A stretch of 64,000 bases of DNA from Tetmemena sp. SeJ-2015 (lineage: Eukaryota > Ciliophora > Spirotrichea > Sporadotrichida > Oxytrichidae). The first letter of the stretch is position 1. The number at the start of each line of letters is the position of its first letter. Both the position numbers and the translations under genes were made by a program. This document shows, in pieces, positions 33,740 to 46,341 of this stretch. A model generated the notes under the pieces. It was not told where the DNA came from. It searched no databases and saw only the letters and a list, made by a program, of their open reading frames with translations. The stretch covers positions 1 to 64,000 of the forward strand of contig JAJKFJ010022492.1 of the NCBI GenBank assembly GCA_027382625.1, written 5' to 3'.

Positions 33740-34405
33740 ATGGAAGGTAGAATCATTTTTTATCTACATTTTAAATTTATCATACAATTGAATCAGTCGT
33801 TAGTTACGGACTATCAGAAAAGATATTACCCTGGTTCTCCTGATTCTACTTCCTATTTGAGCAAAGATTATACGCTACTTATAAAAATCAAATATTTTTA
33901 TTTTAAAGATCCCACTGCTAATTTCAATCCTTATAGCTAAAACCAAAACCTAGGAGGGGTCAATTTACTCCAGGCCAGACAATAGAACATAATAATGCTT
34001 ATTAATTTGCATATATATTTCTTAGAGTTTATAATGACATAATTGATTCATCTAGAAAGAATCACAGTCATAAGAGCTCCATATCTCTGGCGCCCAGCTA
34101 TAGACCTTAAAACTTGGGTGGAGGAGGAAGTGGCTATGGCAGTGGGAATGAATTGTAGTCCTCTGGGGAATACTTAGTAGGATAGCAGCAATAGACTCAA
34201 TTAAACTCCTATCCGAACGAGTAAAGTTCTCAAAGCAAGAGATATCCTGATTCACAGATCAAACTTAGACTCTAATTTGCAGTATTAAAATATTGGACTA
34301 CCGAGAGAGGATCTTATAAATTCGAAGACCCTATCATAATTTATGTAAATACGGTATATACTATAAAGGGAATTTCTATATTGGAAATTGAGTTAATTTG
34401 TAATT
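33740..34405 (+). CDS. Coding-like 3' segments, gene assignment unclear
   Basis: Two protein-like frames: 33740-33990 (YQKRYYPGSPDSTSYLSKDY, ending FKDPTANFNPYSQ) and 34055-34340 (HKSSISLAPSYRP, a Gly/Ser/Gln-rich part, then FAVLKYWTTERGSYKFEDP). They could be the C-terminus of the phosphatase-like gene or a separate small gene. They lie between two plus-strand genes, and no TGA ends the second frame before it runs into the next gene. Confidence 0.35.
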
Positions 34406-34415
34406 AAATTTTGCA

Positions 34416-35710
34416 ATGGAATTTAGCTTTCTGTCGAATCAGGACCAGCAGCTAAAAGCACATGGCCTCACAACTAAAGCAGCAGCCCTTCCAAGAACTT
34501 TCCAGCAGTAGGGCAATACTAATTCTAAGCCTTTGCTAGGGAAGGGAGCACAAGAGATAACTTCTTTCTCGACCAAGCCCTTATCAGTTTTCTAAAGATC
34601 TTAGCTAGAGAAGCCCTCAGTCTTTGCAAACTCTAGAGGCAGGGCCTAAGTTGTCTAGCAAGATGAAGACTCAGATGATGATGCAGACGCATTCAAAATG
34701 CTTCTGTCAAAGTAGTAAGAGGAGCGCTATAAGCAACAACTGGTCGCTGAAACGAGTAGGGTGCTTGCAGATAATCCTCTAGCTTATGAGTATGATGCCT
34801 CTCTATGACGAGGAGCAGGAGAGGAAGAACTCAGCACTGGCTCAGAAAAAAGGTAAAAGAGACAGAATTTGAAGTCTCAGTACATAAAGGAGTTGGTTGT
34901 GGCTAACGAGAGAAGGACGAGAGAGCAGAACGCTGCTTGGGAAAACATGGAGAGGAAGGAGAGAATCAAGGAAGACGAGACAGTAGTCACCAATCAATAG
35001 AAAGTAGAGTAAAGGAGTCAAACTTGATTTGATTTATGTGAATAGCGAGAAGTTCATCACAGAGGGGTATAGGAGGTAGATGGAATTGAATCAGCAGCAG
35101 AAGCTTTTGGAGACCATGGAGGACAAACTCAACGAAGCCAAGACTGCCAATTCCAAGACGGGCATGATGGGTTTCTACAACACGTTCTTGAACAAGACTA
35201 TGGACTAAGTGAATTCATCTAACAAGGTCACCGAGCAGCAGCAATAGTAACTGAAGGAGGAGGCACTAAAGCAAGAGAGCTGCTTCAAAGTTAATAGTAG
35301 AAGGGTGTGCCAGTGACCGGCAGAGAGAAAGTAGGAGGGAAGTTGAAGGAACTCAGATAGAAATAGGAGGAAAGGGAGCGAGAGGAGAAAGAGCGCAGGC
35401 TAAGAGAGGGTGATGACTATGATGATGATCCCTTCTAAGTCAAGAAGAATGAGAAGGAGGAGCTGAAGAAGAGAGTTGACAAGGAGTGGGACAAGGGAAA
35501 GCAAATACCGAGATCAAGGTCTAGATCCATCGAAGATCGCCAAAGAAGCAGAAAGAAGCAGAAGCGGAGAGCAAGAAGAAGAAAGAGGCTGAGAGAGCCG
35601 CCAAGGAAGCTAAAGAAGCCAAGTTAAGAGCTTTGAAAGAGAGATTCCAAAACAGACAATAGAATAATCCTGCCACTGCAGTTTAAGATAATTAGGAAAA
35701 CGAAAGTTGA
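34416..35710 (+). CDS. NSRP1/CCDC55-like splicing-speckle protein with germline frame breaks
   Basis: ATG 34416 to TGA 35708-35710. The conserved NSRP1 (DUF2040) features appear in order: LADNPLAYEYD, YDEEQERKN, SQYIKELVVANERRTREQ, then SEKFITEGYRRQMEL and TGMMGFYNTFLNKT, followed by a Lys/Glu/Arg-rich tail. Family members are nuclear speckle proteins regulating alternative splicing. The frame breaks at least three times: in a CT run near 34805, at about 34865, and at about 35020. Without resolved pointers these could be small IESs, a scrambled arrangement, or sequencing indels. Because the conserved blocks are intact and ordered, I do not call it a pseudogene. Confidence 0.65.
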
Positions 35711-36587
35711 AAAATCATATATAAAAATCTGAGTCAAGGATTTCTTAATTCATTATTCAATCCATTATTTTTTAACATATTCATCATCACTATTGTTCAT
35801 CATTATGAAATCTTATTTTGATGAGTGAAATTAAAAAGATAAGAGAGATATCTATTTTTGAATACTAGAAATTAAGTTTCTCACTTAGCATCCCCTCCAA
35901 TCTCAATTTATTTGCTTTAGTTTATTTGAAGAGTAATAAATGTGTTTGCTGAAATAATATTTTTTATTTAATTAATAATTGTTATTACTTTGTTTATTGT
36001 CAGCGCTTTCGTTTATATCTATTCATTTATTAATATATTATTTATTTAGCGATCTACCTCTCCTCTCACTCCTCTTCCCTTCTACCAGCTATGGTTAGCT
36101 AACAAATTAAAAGATAATGTTTTGCTGCTCTAGGAAACGAGAGTGCTGGAATCTCAAGTTTTTCTCTGAGAAAAGTTCTTTTCCAATGATGGCAATCATT
36201 CGAAACTCTTTGCTTTCAAAAATAAAACTATGACACTTTATTAAAAATTTAAAAATTAAGCTATCAAAAAGAATTGGATTACTTTTTGACTTATTAAGAA
36301 AAAAAAATAAAATAGAAAGAAGCAATTCGAATTTAACATTGACTTATTCCGCTGAGGAGTTACTGGAGTTATGACTTTGTTTTAGCCGTGGAGATAGCGT
36401 CGTTATTAAACCCTATCTCCAAATAAATGCATTTTTAAGAAATTTGTCTATCATTCACAATGTTTAGTATAATATTTTAATCTTGTTATTAAATATTTTT
36501 AACTCAGGAGAAGTATCCATCGTTCTCAGTGACTGAGAGCAGACCTGAAACTTCCCCCAATTCTGACTCTCACTGCGTCTTCAGCGT
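35711..36587. other. AT-rich convergent intergenic region
   Basis: About 880 bp between the convergent NSRP1-like (+) and Gln-rich (-) genes. Mostly AT-rich; no coding composition, repeat or RNA gene recognised. Confidence 0.45.
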
Positions 36588-38503
36588 TCATGCATTCTTG
36601 TTTTGGAGAATCTGTTATGGAAGGAACTGAGGGATGCTCTAGTAAGCGGAGTGCTGCTGTTAGTGATGATGGTGATGGTACTGAGTCATGTTTTGGTGTA
36701 GTCCCAACCCGCCTAGCAGTAAATGATTCGAAGCGGTTTAATTAGCCATTTGTAGTAGAGGCTGCGAGAGCTGGTGACCAAGGATCTAATTTTAAGAGGT
36801 TTGAGTTATCTGCTGCGCATGGTAGGCCAACATTTTATCTTAGGAGGAAAGAGGGCCTCTCACCATCATCCCTTTTTTCGCACCCTAAGTGTTTGATCCT
36901 CCCACTTATGCGTAGGGAGTTTGGGCGGTGCTTTTATTTGTGGAGACGTTTCCCGAAACTGCGGAGGATATTTGCTTGCTATTTTTATTTTGGGCGGCAG
37001 GCTCCCGTTCTCTTTCCACCTAGAAACAAGGCATGTTTTGTCTCTCAATCAGATCTGGGTCATAGTAGTAGGTGTTAGAGCCCAGAGGCAGAGGTGGGTG
37101 CTTCTTAGCCTGTATCTAAGATTGAGCCTGAGCAATTTGCTTTTGTATCTTGACTGTGCTTGCATTATTCCTCTGAGACAAAATGTGAATATTCGATTCA
37201 TCATTTTATGACTTACATACAACTTTGCACTTACTTATAAAGACAAAATGTGAGCGAGTTGGTTATTTTTAGCTGAGCTCTTCGAAGTTGGTTGAGTCAG
37301 AGAAATGACGTTTGCACCCTGGTTATTACCACCAGTCTAATTTGAGGGATTTTGAATTATTTGAATAACGTTGCTGTTAGCGTCAGAGGTCTGAGCGCCT
37401 AAATTATTCTCCTCTTTCAAGAGTTTATTCGCTTCTCCGTAGGCCTCAACCGTCTCTTTGCGATATTACTTGGAGGCAAAGTTATAGAGACCTGTATCTC
37501 CAGCCAGCATTCCTCCCTGAGTATAGTTCTAAGCTGTAGTCTAAAGGATCTTATTGTAAATTCCTTGCTGATTACTATAAAAGTGACTTACTTAGCCAAG
37601 TAAATGATTGTTGAGAGCAACTCCCAATGGATTTAACAACTCAGCGTTGCTAGTTGAGCTGAATAAACTAGAAGGCCCCTGGTTATTCGCAAGGATGGAT
37701 CCTTAGTTGTGCCCTTGCAATGGCAGTTGACCTTGCATAGGGAAATTTTGTCCTGCTGCAGCTTAAGCAAGTGCAGCTTATTACAGAATCTGTTAGGTGT
37801 GCTCTGGATGATCGTGCAATAAGAGCAAGTAATTTGGCTGTAGGTAGAAGTTTTGGCTGATGCTGATCTGTTAGTTTACGCTGCTCGCATTTTGAGGAGA
37901 GAAAGAGAAATAAGGTAGAGCAGTACCCTGAGGCAGACTCAAGTTCTGTTGATACTGTTGCTACTGCTACTATTACTGTTGCTAATGTTACTGAACTCCC
38001 TGATTCTACTGATTGTGACTGACGAGCTGTTTGTCATTTACAATGATAATTTACTAAAGCAGTGGAAAATTGGGATCACAGCTTAAAAGTGAAGTGTGAT
38101 TGGCAATTGCGTTTTCAATGAGTTGTTGAACTGCGAGTGGCTCCTCATCAGGTATGATCTGAATCTGAGGAGCAACTGGTTGATGCACTACTTTCTTTGA
38201 GTCTCTCTTTTTCTGCTGTGTCTTTGCGCTCACTTTCGAGTTTTTCTTATTTCCTTAAGGGTTTTCGCCCCATTCTGCTCCCCTGTTTCCGAAATTAACA
38301 TCTATTGCCTGATTCTACTCATGTCTGGTAATTTATTCAAGTTGGTATGTCTGTTAAGGACCACCCTTCCTCTTGAGCTCATTCTTCTTCTTTTCAGCTT
38401 CATTTTGAGCAGGGATGCTTATCAGGTTCTAACCAACTTAAAGTTATACATAATGTATATAAAAGGGATACTTTTGATGGCTGCTAGAAGGCTGCTGAGC
38501 CAT
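36588..38503 (-). CDS. Gln-rich protein (poly-Q), function unknown
   Basis: ATG 38501-38503 (MAQQPSSSHQKY), one remarkably long frame to about 37215, then after a break to TGA 36588-36590. It contains a run of about ten Gln written with a mix of CAG, CAA, TAA and TAG (near 37970), which is only sensible with the reassigned code. The N-terminal 150 residues hold a basic patch (EKKKNELKRKGG) and IPDEEPLAVQQLIENAI. The rest is Gln/Asn/Ser/Leu-rich and ends with His and Gln runs. A small intron (GTATAACTTTAAG...TTAG) may sit near 38455. Prion-like; likely an RNA-granule or transcription cofactor, but no domain supports either. Confidence 0.6.
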
Positions 38504-38606
38504 GAGTCTAATTGAAATCCTGGGGCTGGGAAGACTAGTTCCCACCAAACACCACTTAGTTAGATCCCGATTTATTCTGTTGAAGATAAAATAAAAAACG
38601 CACTAT

Positions 38607-41030
38607 TCATACATAAGATATTTAAAGATTGTAGCCAGCATAGTATTACTAGGATGACTGAGTAAAAAATTGAAGCGATTAAAGAAACTATTGTAGTTAA
38701 TGAGCCTTTTATTGAGCGACTTTTTATTCATCCAGTCCATCTCCCATGAATAGTGGAGTGGACCCAAGTATTTGCTTCTGTTGCTGTTAACCGAAGTTAT
38801 TTGAACTCAACTTGCTCTGATGTTGGGCAGAGTAAGATCCCTGATTCAGGTATTGCTGTTGGTGGCCAGCTGGGGATGAAGAAGTGGGTATGCTGATCTT
38901 ATTTTACCTAGCGCCGCCTTGAGAGAATGAGTGATTGAGGGGCATCATTCCCTGCTGATTCAAAGGCTGAGGGGCTAAGAAATCTTGAGCTCCAGTTAGA
39001 GCAGCAGTGATGGGATAACCTAAAGTCCTCTAGGTCTGATAGGGATTTTGATAGACAGCGAATGTCTAGTGCGGCTGATTCTGAGAGTGATGAGCTTGGC
39101 CTTGCCTGGCGCCCTGTAGGTGAAAGATAGCTTGGCTCTGAGGTGATCTGCCAGACTATTATATCATGTACTAGGGATTAGGAAGAACGTTTAGTGAGTT
39201 TGAGGGGATTTCAATGTTCCTGGCCAAAATGCTTCAGCGGTAATTATAATGTAATATTCCTATATTTAGAAGGCTTTTGAGTTGGTTTCTAATGAGAGCG
39301 TAGTCTGGAACGTCTTCGTACCTCAGAGACTGAATGTGGTAGAAGATCTCTCTCACCTCTGGAATATCCTTGGTTGCAATCCATAGCTTCTACTCTGGGT
39401 TGTTGATGCAGTCGGTCTTTATGTGTTTCACTTCATCCATAGTGTATTCCTTCTGATCTCTCCACTTCAGTTTCTCATTCAAGAAGTCCAAGATCACAAA
39501 GTAGAGACTCCACAAATCATCTCTTCGGGATAGATCCTACATTCAGTAATGTTAGACACATGTAAAACAAGAAATAGAGCATAGTCATATAAGTTCATAG
39601 TAGCATGTCAAGTAACATTTTCCAATGAAGTTTGAGAGTACGAGTAATTTAAGAAATGTGAAGTCTTATAGCTCTTTTATTTTTAATATCTTGATTAGAA
39701 TGAACTTAATGATTATAGACTGATTGCTCTTGCTTTATTTTTTGGCATTCTTTCATCTGTTAAAGATACTTACGATTTAAATTTCAATAAATGCTCTTTA
39801 GACAATATTTTTTGTTATCGATGTTATTGTGAGCATTGAGAGAAGCAAATGAAACGGTGCCTCTGAAATCTGCCTTCTTCCTCTGTGCCATGGGATGTTT
39901 CTTGTCATCGAGATGTTTCTTAGCGAGACCAAAGTCCACAATGAATACCTGTTTGTTGTCAAGTGATAGCACGAAATTCGACTATGAAAATAAGTTAGGA
40001 TATCCACCACTGCAGCAGCAGTTGTTACTTTGTTTGTTGAGATTAGGAATGAGATTATTATAAATAGATTAATTAAGTTAGTAGTAGAGGGTGAGTGGGT
40101 GGGTGAGTGATTGGAATAGTGTTTATGCGAATCATTCTTTTTAATCTCAAGCACCGTTCAAATTAATCAGATTCAATATACTTACAGCTTTGACGTCTCT
40201 ATGAATGAATCCTCTATCATGAACTTCCTCGATCGCGTCAAGCATCTCAATCTACACAAAGTATTAGGAAATCCAAACAAGTTCTCTCTTTCACACTCTC
40301 TCTCAAACTCTTATAGCGTTAAGTTTGGAGTTTGTTGCATTCATATCAGAGTAGGAAAATTCACCCAAAGAGTGATGAACTCTGAAAATTAGAGGGAGTA
40401 ATAATAATCTCAGCGACTTCTTCTAAAGTTGAATGAAATCGAGACGGCTGGAGATTGGTGTCTGAGGAATTAAAACTCTCTCTCACGCATAAATAAAACT
40501 CAAACTTTAATCAGAGAGTTTGAAAGTAAATTTAAAGAGAGTATGAAGTGGTGTGAGTGCACAAGGGCCTGCGGATTTACGACTTACCAACAGTTGGACT
40601 GCAATTTTGAGTGAGTAGTTATCTTCCAAGCATTTCCTCACCTTCGCTAAGTTGTTGCCTAGATAAAGGATGAGCTTTGTTAGAACCCTGAATTATTAGT
40701 CGTAGTCAGTTTATAGGTGGCTGGAAGAGACTTACCAAGAAGATCCATTACGATAAGATTCTACTCTGTATTTTTCACAAAATCGTAGGCTTTGCAAACG
40801 TGCGACAGTCCTATTTCATAATTGGATTAAAAAAGCAGGGAGGAGGGGAGGTAGTACCTTTGAGCATGTTGAGGACGGAGAATTCGAAGATCAAGATGCT
40901 CTTGTTCTTGTCCTTCTTTTCAATCTTAAGTGCAACGTCTTGCTTTAAGTTCTTATCGAAAGCCTCGTAAATATAACCTACAGAGCAAAGATAATTATTA
41001 TAATCACTCCAGAGACCAAACTAGCAGAGT
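38607..41030 (-). CDS. Casein kinase 1 / TTBK-like protein kinase with Gln-rich tail
   Basis: Kinase exons read in order: YIYEAFDKN and VALKIEKKDK (lysine of subdomain II) before GTACTACC near 40858; NLIVMDLLG; LAKVRKCLEDNYSL; IHRDVKASNF (HRD, with CK1-type Ala-Ser), VDFGLAKKH (DFG), FRGTVSFASLNAHNN, then DLSRRDDLWSLYFVILDFL. That order and SRRDDLWS mark the CK1 superfamily, nearest TTBK types. Introns are GT-AG (about 40189-39988, GTAAGTATA...TTCATAG). One interruption, 39534-39816, is not an intron but an IES with pointer GAT. A break near 39240 leads to a Gln/Ser-rich tail ending at TGA 38607-38609. The glycine-loop exon, near 41000, is only partly visible. The motifs needed for catalysis are present. 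Confidence 0.85.
39534..39816. other. IES with 3-bp pointer GAT inside the kinase gene
   Basis: On the minus strand AACATCGAT-AAC (ATC at 39817-39819) and TAG-GAT-CTATCC (ATC at 39534-39536) flank about 280 AT-rich bases. Joining at GAT gives NNIDLSRRDDLWS, the expected CK1-family sequence. No GT donor exists at the left boundary and the insert brings an in-frame TGA, so a spliceosomal intron does not fit. Confidence 0.75.
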
Positions 41031-41652
41031 AATATTTAATTTTATAATATCACTGAAAAAATTGATTTTAGTTAAACTGCATATTATTTTTGTGAATTTT
41101 TGTTTGGATAGAATGATTTCGTAAATTATTTTTAGGAGGAGGTTCGGAGTTCATCCGCCCCCACCAGAATAAAATCGCCATTAGAGAGCCAAACTTCTGA
41201 ATGTGCCTTAGCCTAGATTTTTGCGTAGCTGGAATCTCTCTGATATTTTCAATAGTTAATTGTACTTTTTTTTGCAAAGATTGTTTTCTTTTTACTTTTC
41301 GGAAAAAACATTATATTAAAACTATGATTTTTATATATTTTTGAATGAGTTGGGTTAATTTTTATATTATTTTTAGCGTGATTGTTTGTTCTTGGGAGTT
41401 GCCCCTCTAGTAATATCTCAATTATAATCAAACCTGCATCCCAAGCGCATCTCAATTATTAAACTCAACTCCACTAAACTATTAAATCCTAATTAAGAAT
41501 CGGAGTTAGAGCAGGCACGCGATATATCTTTACTTTCGCCCCCCTCTCTTTACTCCCGCTTCAGCTACCATTAAAGATTATTAAAGTTATAATTATATAA
41601 ATTCTTAACAAAATATTATTAATTCGCTCCATCAAATTCAAACAAACAAAAA

Positions 41653-42716
41653 ATGAAATTACTTATCGTGACAGGATCAGATTTGAGTTAGATCAGCCTT
41701 AACGGGGATGCTAATGCTGCTATCTCAGTATGGCTGAATGAAGCATCAGCTACCTCAGCACTCGCCTCTTGGACAAGAACAATTTGACAGCATCGAGAGC
41801 GGGCATGTGCTGAATCCTCACACATTCGGCATCTCAAACAAGGCTATCTGGAAGTCTCTATTCTCAGCACTTAAACAAAATGGCGATCTCAACTTGCACT
41901 TTGCTTTCGATCCAACTTAGAATGATCACTCACAGGTTAGCTCACTCTTAAAACTCAATGGCTTTGCGAGTATTCACGTGTCAGAATCTCTTATTCAAGC
42001 CAAGAAGCCAGTCTGGCAGGTCAGCATGGTGCACTCTCAGATCAAGAGAAGACGATAATAAGCTGACGGCAAACATTACTAAACTGTCCCATCTAATTTG
42101 ACCACATCCACTTTATAAGAACAACAATAGACTGTCTCTGCTAATCCATGGGCCTCACTCGCTAACCAAGTAACTTACCATTTATTCATAAATCAATGCT
42201 TTAGCCAACAAAGGTGCAACTCATTAATGAAGACACTTTGATGCAGGATGAGTCTTCCAATGGACAAGTTTTCTAGAAGTTCTGTGGAGAGGGGGACAAA
42301 ATTCAGGCAGGCAAACCTTGCGAGAACTGTACATGCGGCAGGAAAGAGTAAGTCTACATTTCACCTATAAAGGATTTTCTTAACCTACTCCTTCTTCCTC
42401 AAGTGTTAATCCTTAAAATTAGAGTTGAGGAGAACAAATCGATTCAGTTGAAGCAAGAATTGGAAAAGGGAAACATTTAGTCTGATTGCGGAAAATGTTA
42501 TTTGGGAGATGCTTTCAGATGCGCTTCTTGCCCATTCGCTGGACTTCCAGCCTTCGAGCCAGGTGACAAGGTCAAACTTAAAAACTCAGCAAACGCCCAA
42601 GTTGCAGCTGACTCAAGTGAAAAGATTCAAGTCAAGGCCTTTGGAACAAAGGTAAAAATTACACTTCATATAAAAATGATATTACACTTATTATTTAGGT
42701 GGTGCTTGAGTTATGA
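41653..42716 (+). CDS. DRE2: Fe-S cluster assembly protein DRE2 / CIAPIN1 (anamorsin)
   Basis: ATG 41653 ([10 protein letters not shown]) to TGA 42714-42716. The C-terminal half carries both cysteine motifs: [19 protein letters not shown] (first Fe-S site, CX..CXXCXC) and the twin CX2C motifs in [17 protein letters not shown], followed by [13 protein letters not shown]. The cytosolic protein passes electrons from TAH18/NDOR1 in cytosolic Fe-S assembly. Introns: GTAACTTACC...CTTTAG (about 42171-42205) and GTAAAAATTAC...TTTAG (about 42652-42698). A frame change near 41740, between the N-terminal strand and the rest, is unresolved and may be another IES. The last exon is VVLEL. Confidence 0.9.
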
Positions 42717-44301
42717 GTTAAACTTAAGACTTTAATAAAGTGAGATTAAGATAATTAATTACAATAGAGACTTTAAATAATTTGAAATTGGGTTTGTTAA
42801 AGTTTTTTGAATTAAGTTATAAATAGTATTATCATAAGGAGCAGTCAAAGGGCACTGAAAGCAGTAGAGTGTGTCATCGATTGACTCTGATTCTTGAAAT
42901 GAATGAGGGAAAACTGACTACTGAGTTGAGGAGTCTTTATATTTACCTTCATGGATTCTAAAAAAGGGATTAGATAGGGCTCAACAATAACAGGAAGATA
43001 AGTTTGTGTATATATCTTAGAGAGTGTGAAAGAAGAATAGTCAGAACTTCTTAGAGGACATATTTTTACTCAACATATTAGTTCAGTGGATTGACAGAGC
43101 ATCATGCTATTCTCAATTCACGCTCTCTCTTACAGAGAATTGAGCCAAAGCACTTACCAAGAAGAAGAGTCAATATGGAGACTTATCGAGAGGGTCATTA
43201 GCATTCTTTTCACTTTAATTTTTCCGTTGGTGACTAAAGACGCATTTTAAACTTTCGTTCTCAAAGCAAAAAGAGGTAGAGTGAATGAAGATGGAGGGGG
43301 TTGTGTTGGTTTCAGTATTAAAAAGCTCGATGTTTTTTGTTCAGCAACTGGATTCTGACTCAAAAGAAACACGTATCATCTTCAAACCAAAGTCTTACAC
43401 CCGACCATCACCAGTCAAGAAGTTTCTCGTTTCTTTTGAAACTTACCTAATAGCAAAATAAGCAAATTGAAAATGATGTTAAATATAGGGGCTAAGTGTG
43501 GCTAGTGAAAAGAGGTGAGTGAGTAAGTTTCAGAAGGAAGGCAACAGAAGTTTTTTCATATTTGAATCAAATAGAGCTAATACGTCTGTGTTACTCATCG
43601 TCGCGTCAACTCACCTCTCTCTCACTTCCCAAGAAGTCAAATAGTATAAGTACTAGTTAGATCCTTACCTTGAGCTGATGTTATAGAGATACCAACCCAT
43701 GAGTACTTAAAATATTAATTCAATCTTTCTTTATGCTTATGATTAAATGAGCTAAAGAGTCTTTGAGAAGCTTCATGTCATAGAGCAATCATCTTCATTC
43801 TCTTATAGACTCTATTTAATAAGTATTAAGCTTTGCTGCTGATAGAATCTTAATTATTTTAATACTTAATAACCTTTTAAGAGCGAGAGAGGTTTTAATT
43901 AAAATAGTCAGGGTATATATAATCAATACATTCAATCTTAGATTATTTATGATGATTTCAAGTTTAAATTTAGTTGAATATCGTCAAGGAGTCTTTTGAC
44001 TCTTCTTACGAGTGAGCTGGATATACAGGTGTCATCGTCAATTTTTAATATAGAGCAACATCAGAGGTGGGCACAGCCAAGCCTATCCTCTAATGTGGCA
44101 GACATCTCTCTTCTCATAGAAGGTAGAGCAGTTAGAAACTTACCATTTGTGTTTTGAGGGAAAGCGGGAGTTAGGTCTCACCCTCGAGTGAGATTCATAT
44201 TTAGTACAATTTATTAATTATTAATTTCAGCCACTACAAAGATACATATTTCTCTCTAGTGGAATGAGGAGAGTTGAAAAGTAACGATAAGTTGATAAAA
44301 T
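42717..44301. other. Long region without a supported gene
   Basis: A TGA-free plus frame runs from about 42740 to 43290, and a short coding-like patch lies at 43340-43450 (ETRIIFKPKSYTRPSPVKK), but neither has a start, a stop and convincing composition together. Runs of AG-rich sequence around 42990-43250 are notable. May contain IES or spacer DNA, or MDSs of an unrecognised gene. Confidence 0.35.
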
Positions 44302-46090
44302 TCATAAGTTCGAGATGAAATTGGATTCCTAGATATGTGATGTATCTTTGATAATTCTATGAGAGAGATGCTTGTTACTATTTTGATGACTTAGACTTGT
44401 AATAGTGCAGTCGTTTTTGTCCTCTCCTCTATTTCTTATTTCAATTTCAGCTTAGCTCTTGATCATAAATCTTTCTTCTCCTCCATTAGCTGGGTATTAT
44501 AAGTCCTGGTAATCTAGCACTTCAATCTCAGGCCTTCCTGATTAAGTTTTGGTCCTCCCTTAATTTTGCACCAAGAATTGTTGCGTCTGCTATTCATCAA
44601 GCATCATGTTATTTTGGAGTGATTGCTTCTTAGAGAGGCGCTTTTAGAGCGAAGACTTTGCTCTTTTTGGAGGGTGAGCTGTTTGCCCAAACATTTCAGC
44701 AACTGTAGTGTTCATGAGATGGTTAGTTAAGGCGAGTGCAGCTGCATTTGCACTTTAGTGATTTTAGTTATTGTATTAACCGCCACCCTAAGACTTATAA
44801 TAAAATTAATTTAAAATGTTCAAGGCTTCTTTCTATGCTTGAGGGAGCTAGAGGGATTTGATCGCACCTTCAAAGGATTAAGACTACTTTGCTAGGAATG
44901 GATCAAAGCGAGAATTGCTTCTCTCATGTACACACTTTTAAATTAATCAGGAGAAATAAGTAATAACATATTGTGTTTCAATAAAGTTTAGCATATATCT
45001 TTTTCTTATATTTAACTTTCAACCTTAAGTTTCTCATATTGCTTGATGAGCTTTTTCTTTTCCTTGCGCTTCTTCTTTTTGAGAGCATCAATTTGCCTTT
45101 GTTGGTTTTCTCTATACTATTCATAGAGTGTAGCTTCTCCCATCGCTTTATAATCATCAGTTCCTTAATTGAACTATTGAGCAGTTTGGTGGTTCTCCTC
45201 AATCAGCATACTAAGTGGATTAGGAGGGAGCTTTGAAAGTGTTGGGCTTTGTAAATTGTAAGCCTCAATTGAGTCCTAGAGACTTATTGACTTCTTTATC
45301 TCAATTGAAGTCCTAGTCTTCTCTATACTCTCCATCATCTTAAGTAATTTCTAAAACTAAGAACCAGTATTCAAATAAGTTGATTTACAGCATACATCCT
45401 CAGGTTATCATTCCTCTCCGAGCTTTGAGCGAGGTGATTCGACTTCCTCAAACTAGCAGTTTATATGCTACCCCCTCCTGTCATGCTTCCTTAGTTTTGC
45501 TTATGCCTTTCACTCGATTTAACTTTATAACTTATCAACGAATGATAAGCATTAGATTGTTTTAGAGAGTCTCCTCTTCCTCAATGGACTCAAGGTTTCT
45601 AGTTCTCATGAGTGAGGAATGTTTCTGCGCCTGCTTGTCATTACTGCTCAAGTCAAAGTTTATGTTACCAGAATTGTTCTACTAGTGAACAGTGGTCTTC
45701 GGCTCTTTTATCAAGCTATCTTCCTTGGACTGTTAACTTAACCGAGAGTGAGACTAATTACAAATTACATTTCTAAAAAAATAGAAGACTGTTCTTTTTC
45801 CTTCCAAAGGAAGGCTTCCTGTAGTTGCTTTTCAAATTTGGATAGTCTTAGATGTTATTATAGCTGACTGCGTTGATAGTGCTAAACCTATTGCCTAGAG
45901 TATCTAACTAATTTTAAACTTCATTAATACCTCCAGCAGGCTAGTAACTTCTAGAGGATACAGCCATGTATTCCCGCTTAGATTTTCCATCTATAGAGTT
46001 CCTCATTTACTAGCTATTAGGCTAAGACTTTCTTAGTAGATTTAAGTTTACTTGGAATTGTCCTTGTTCTTTTTAACCGAAGTATATTAT
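44302..46090 (-). CDS. Hypothetical coiled-coil protein
   Basis: Clear protein-like blocks on the minus strand. The first is Ser/Gln-rich (about 45370-45240). It is followed by IEENHQTAQQFN, a Lys/Glu coil (ENQQRQIDALKKKKRKEKKK, 45110-45040), then an Ala/Asn/Gln region and MNTTVAEMFGQTAHPPKRAK. The last frame ends at TGA 44302-44304. The 5' end is not defined (upstream to about 46090 is coding-like but broken). At least one join lies between 45000 and 44800. No family recognised. Confidence 0.45.
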
Positions 46091-46341
46091 AAATATAAGT
46101 TATAAAAATATACAACAGCTTGAATAGTTGAAAATCATTTTATCCAATTCTCTCGGTGAACTCTTAAAAAAGGAAAGCGTATTCTACGAAAATCAGCATT
46201 GACTCTTTTGATCCAGTGTTTATTTAATTCAAAAGAGTGAGATCTTCATATTATGGAAACTTTGAGACCTAGTTAAAAAAAATTGAAAGAGTAGAGGAAG
46301 GATATCACATATGTACTCTAAAATATCAGAATAGCCACTTA

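Noticed and set aside
36617..37153. 178-codon plus-strand ORF starting MEGTEGCSSKRS
   Set aside because: It is the complement of the Gln/Asn-rich minus-strand gene 36588-38503, whose composition and continuity are far more protein-like.
42740..43290. TGA-free plus-strand frame of about 180 codons
   Set aside because: With only one stop codon and this base composition, frames of this length are expected by chance, and there is no start, motif or composition support.
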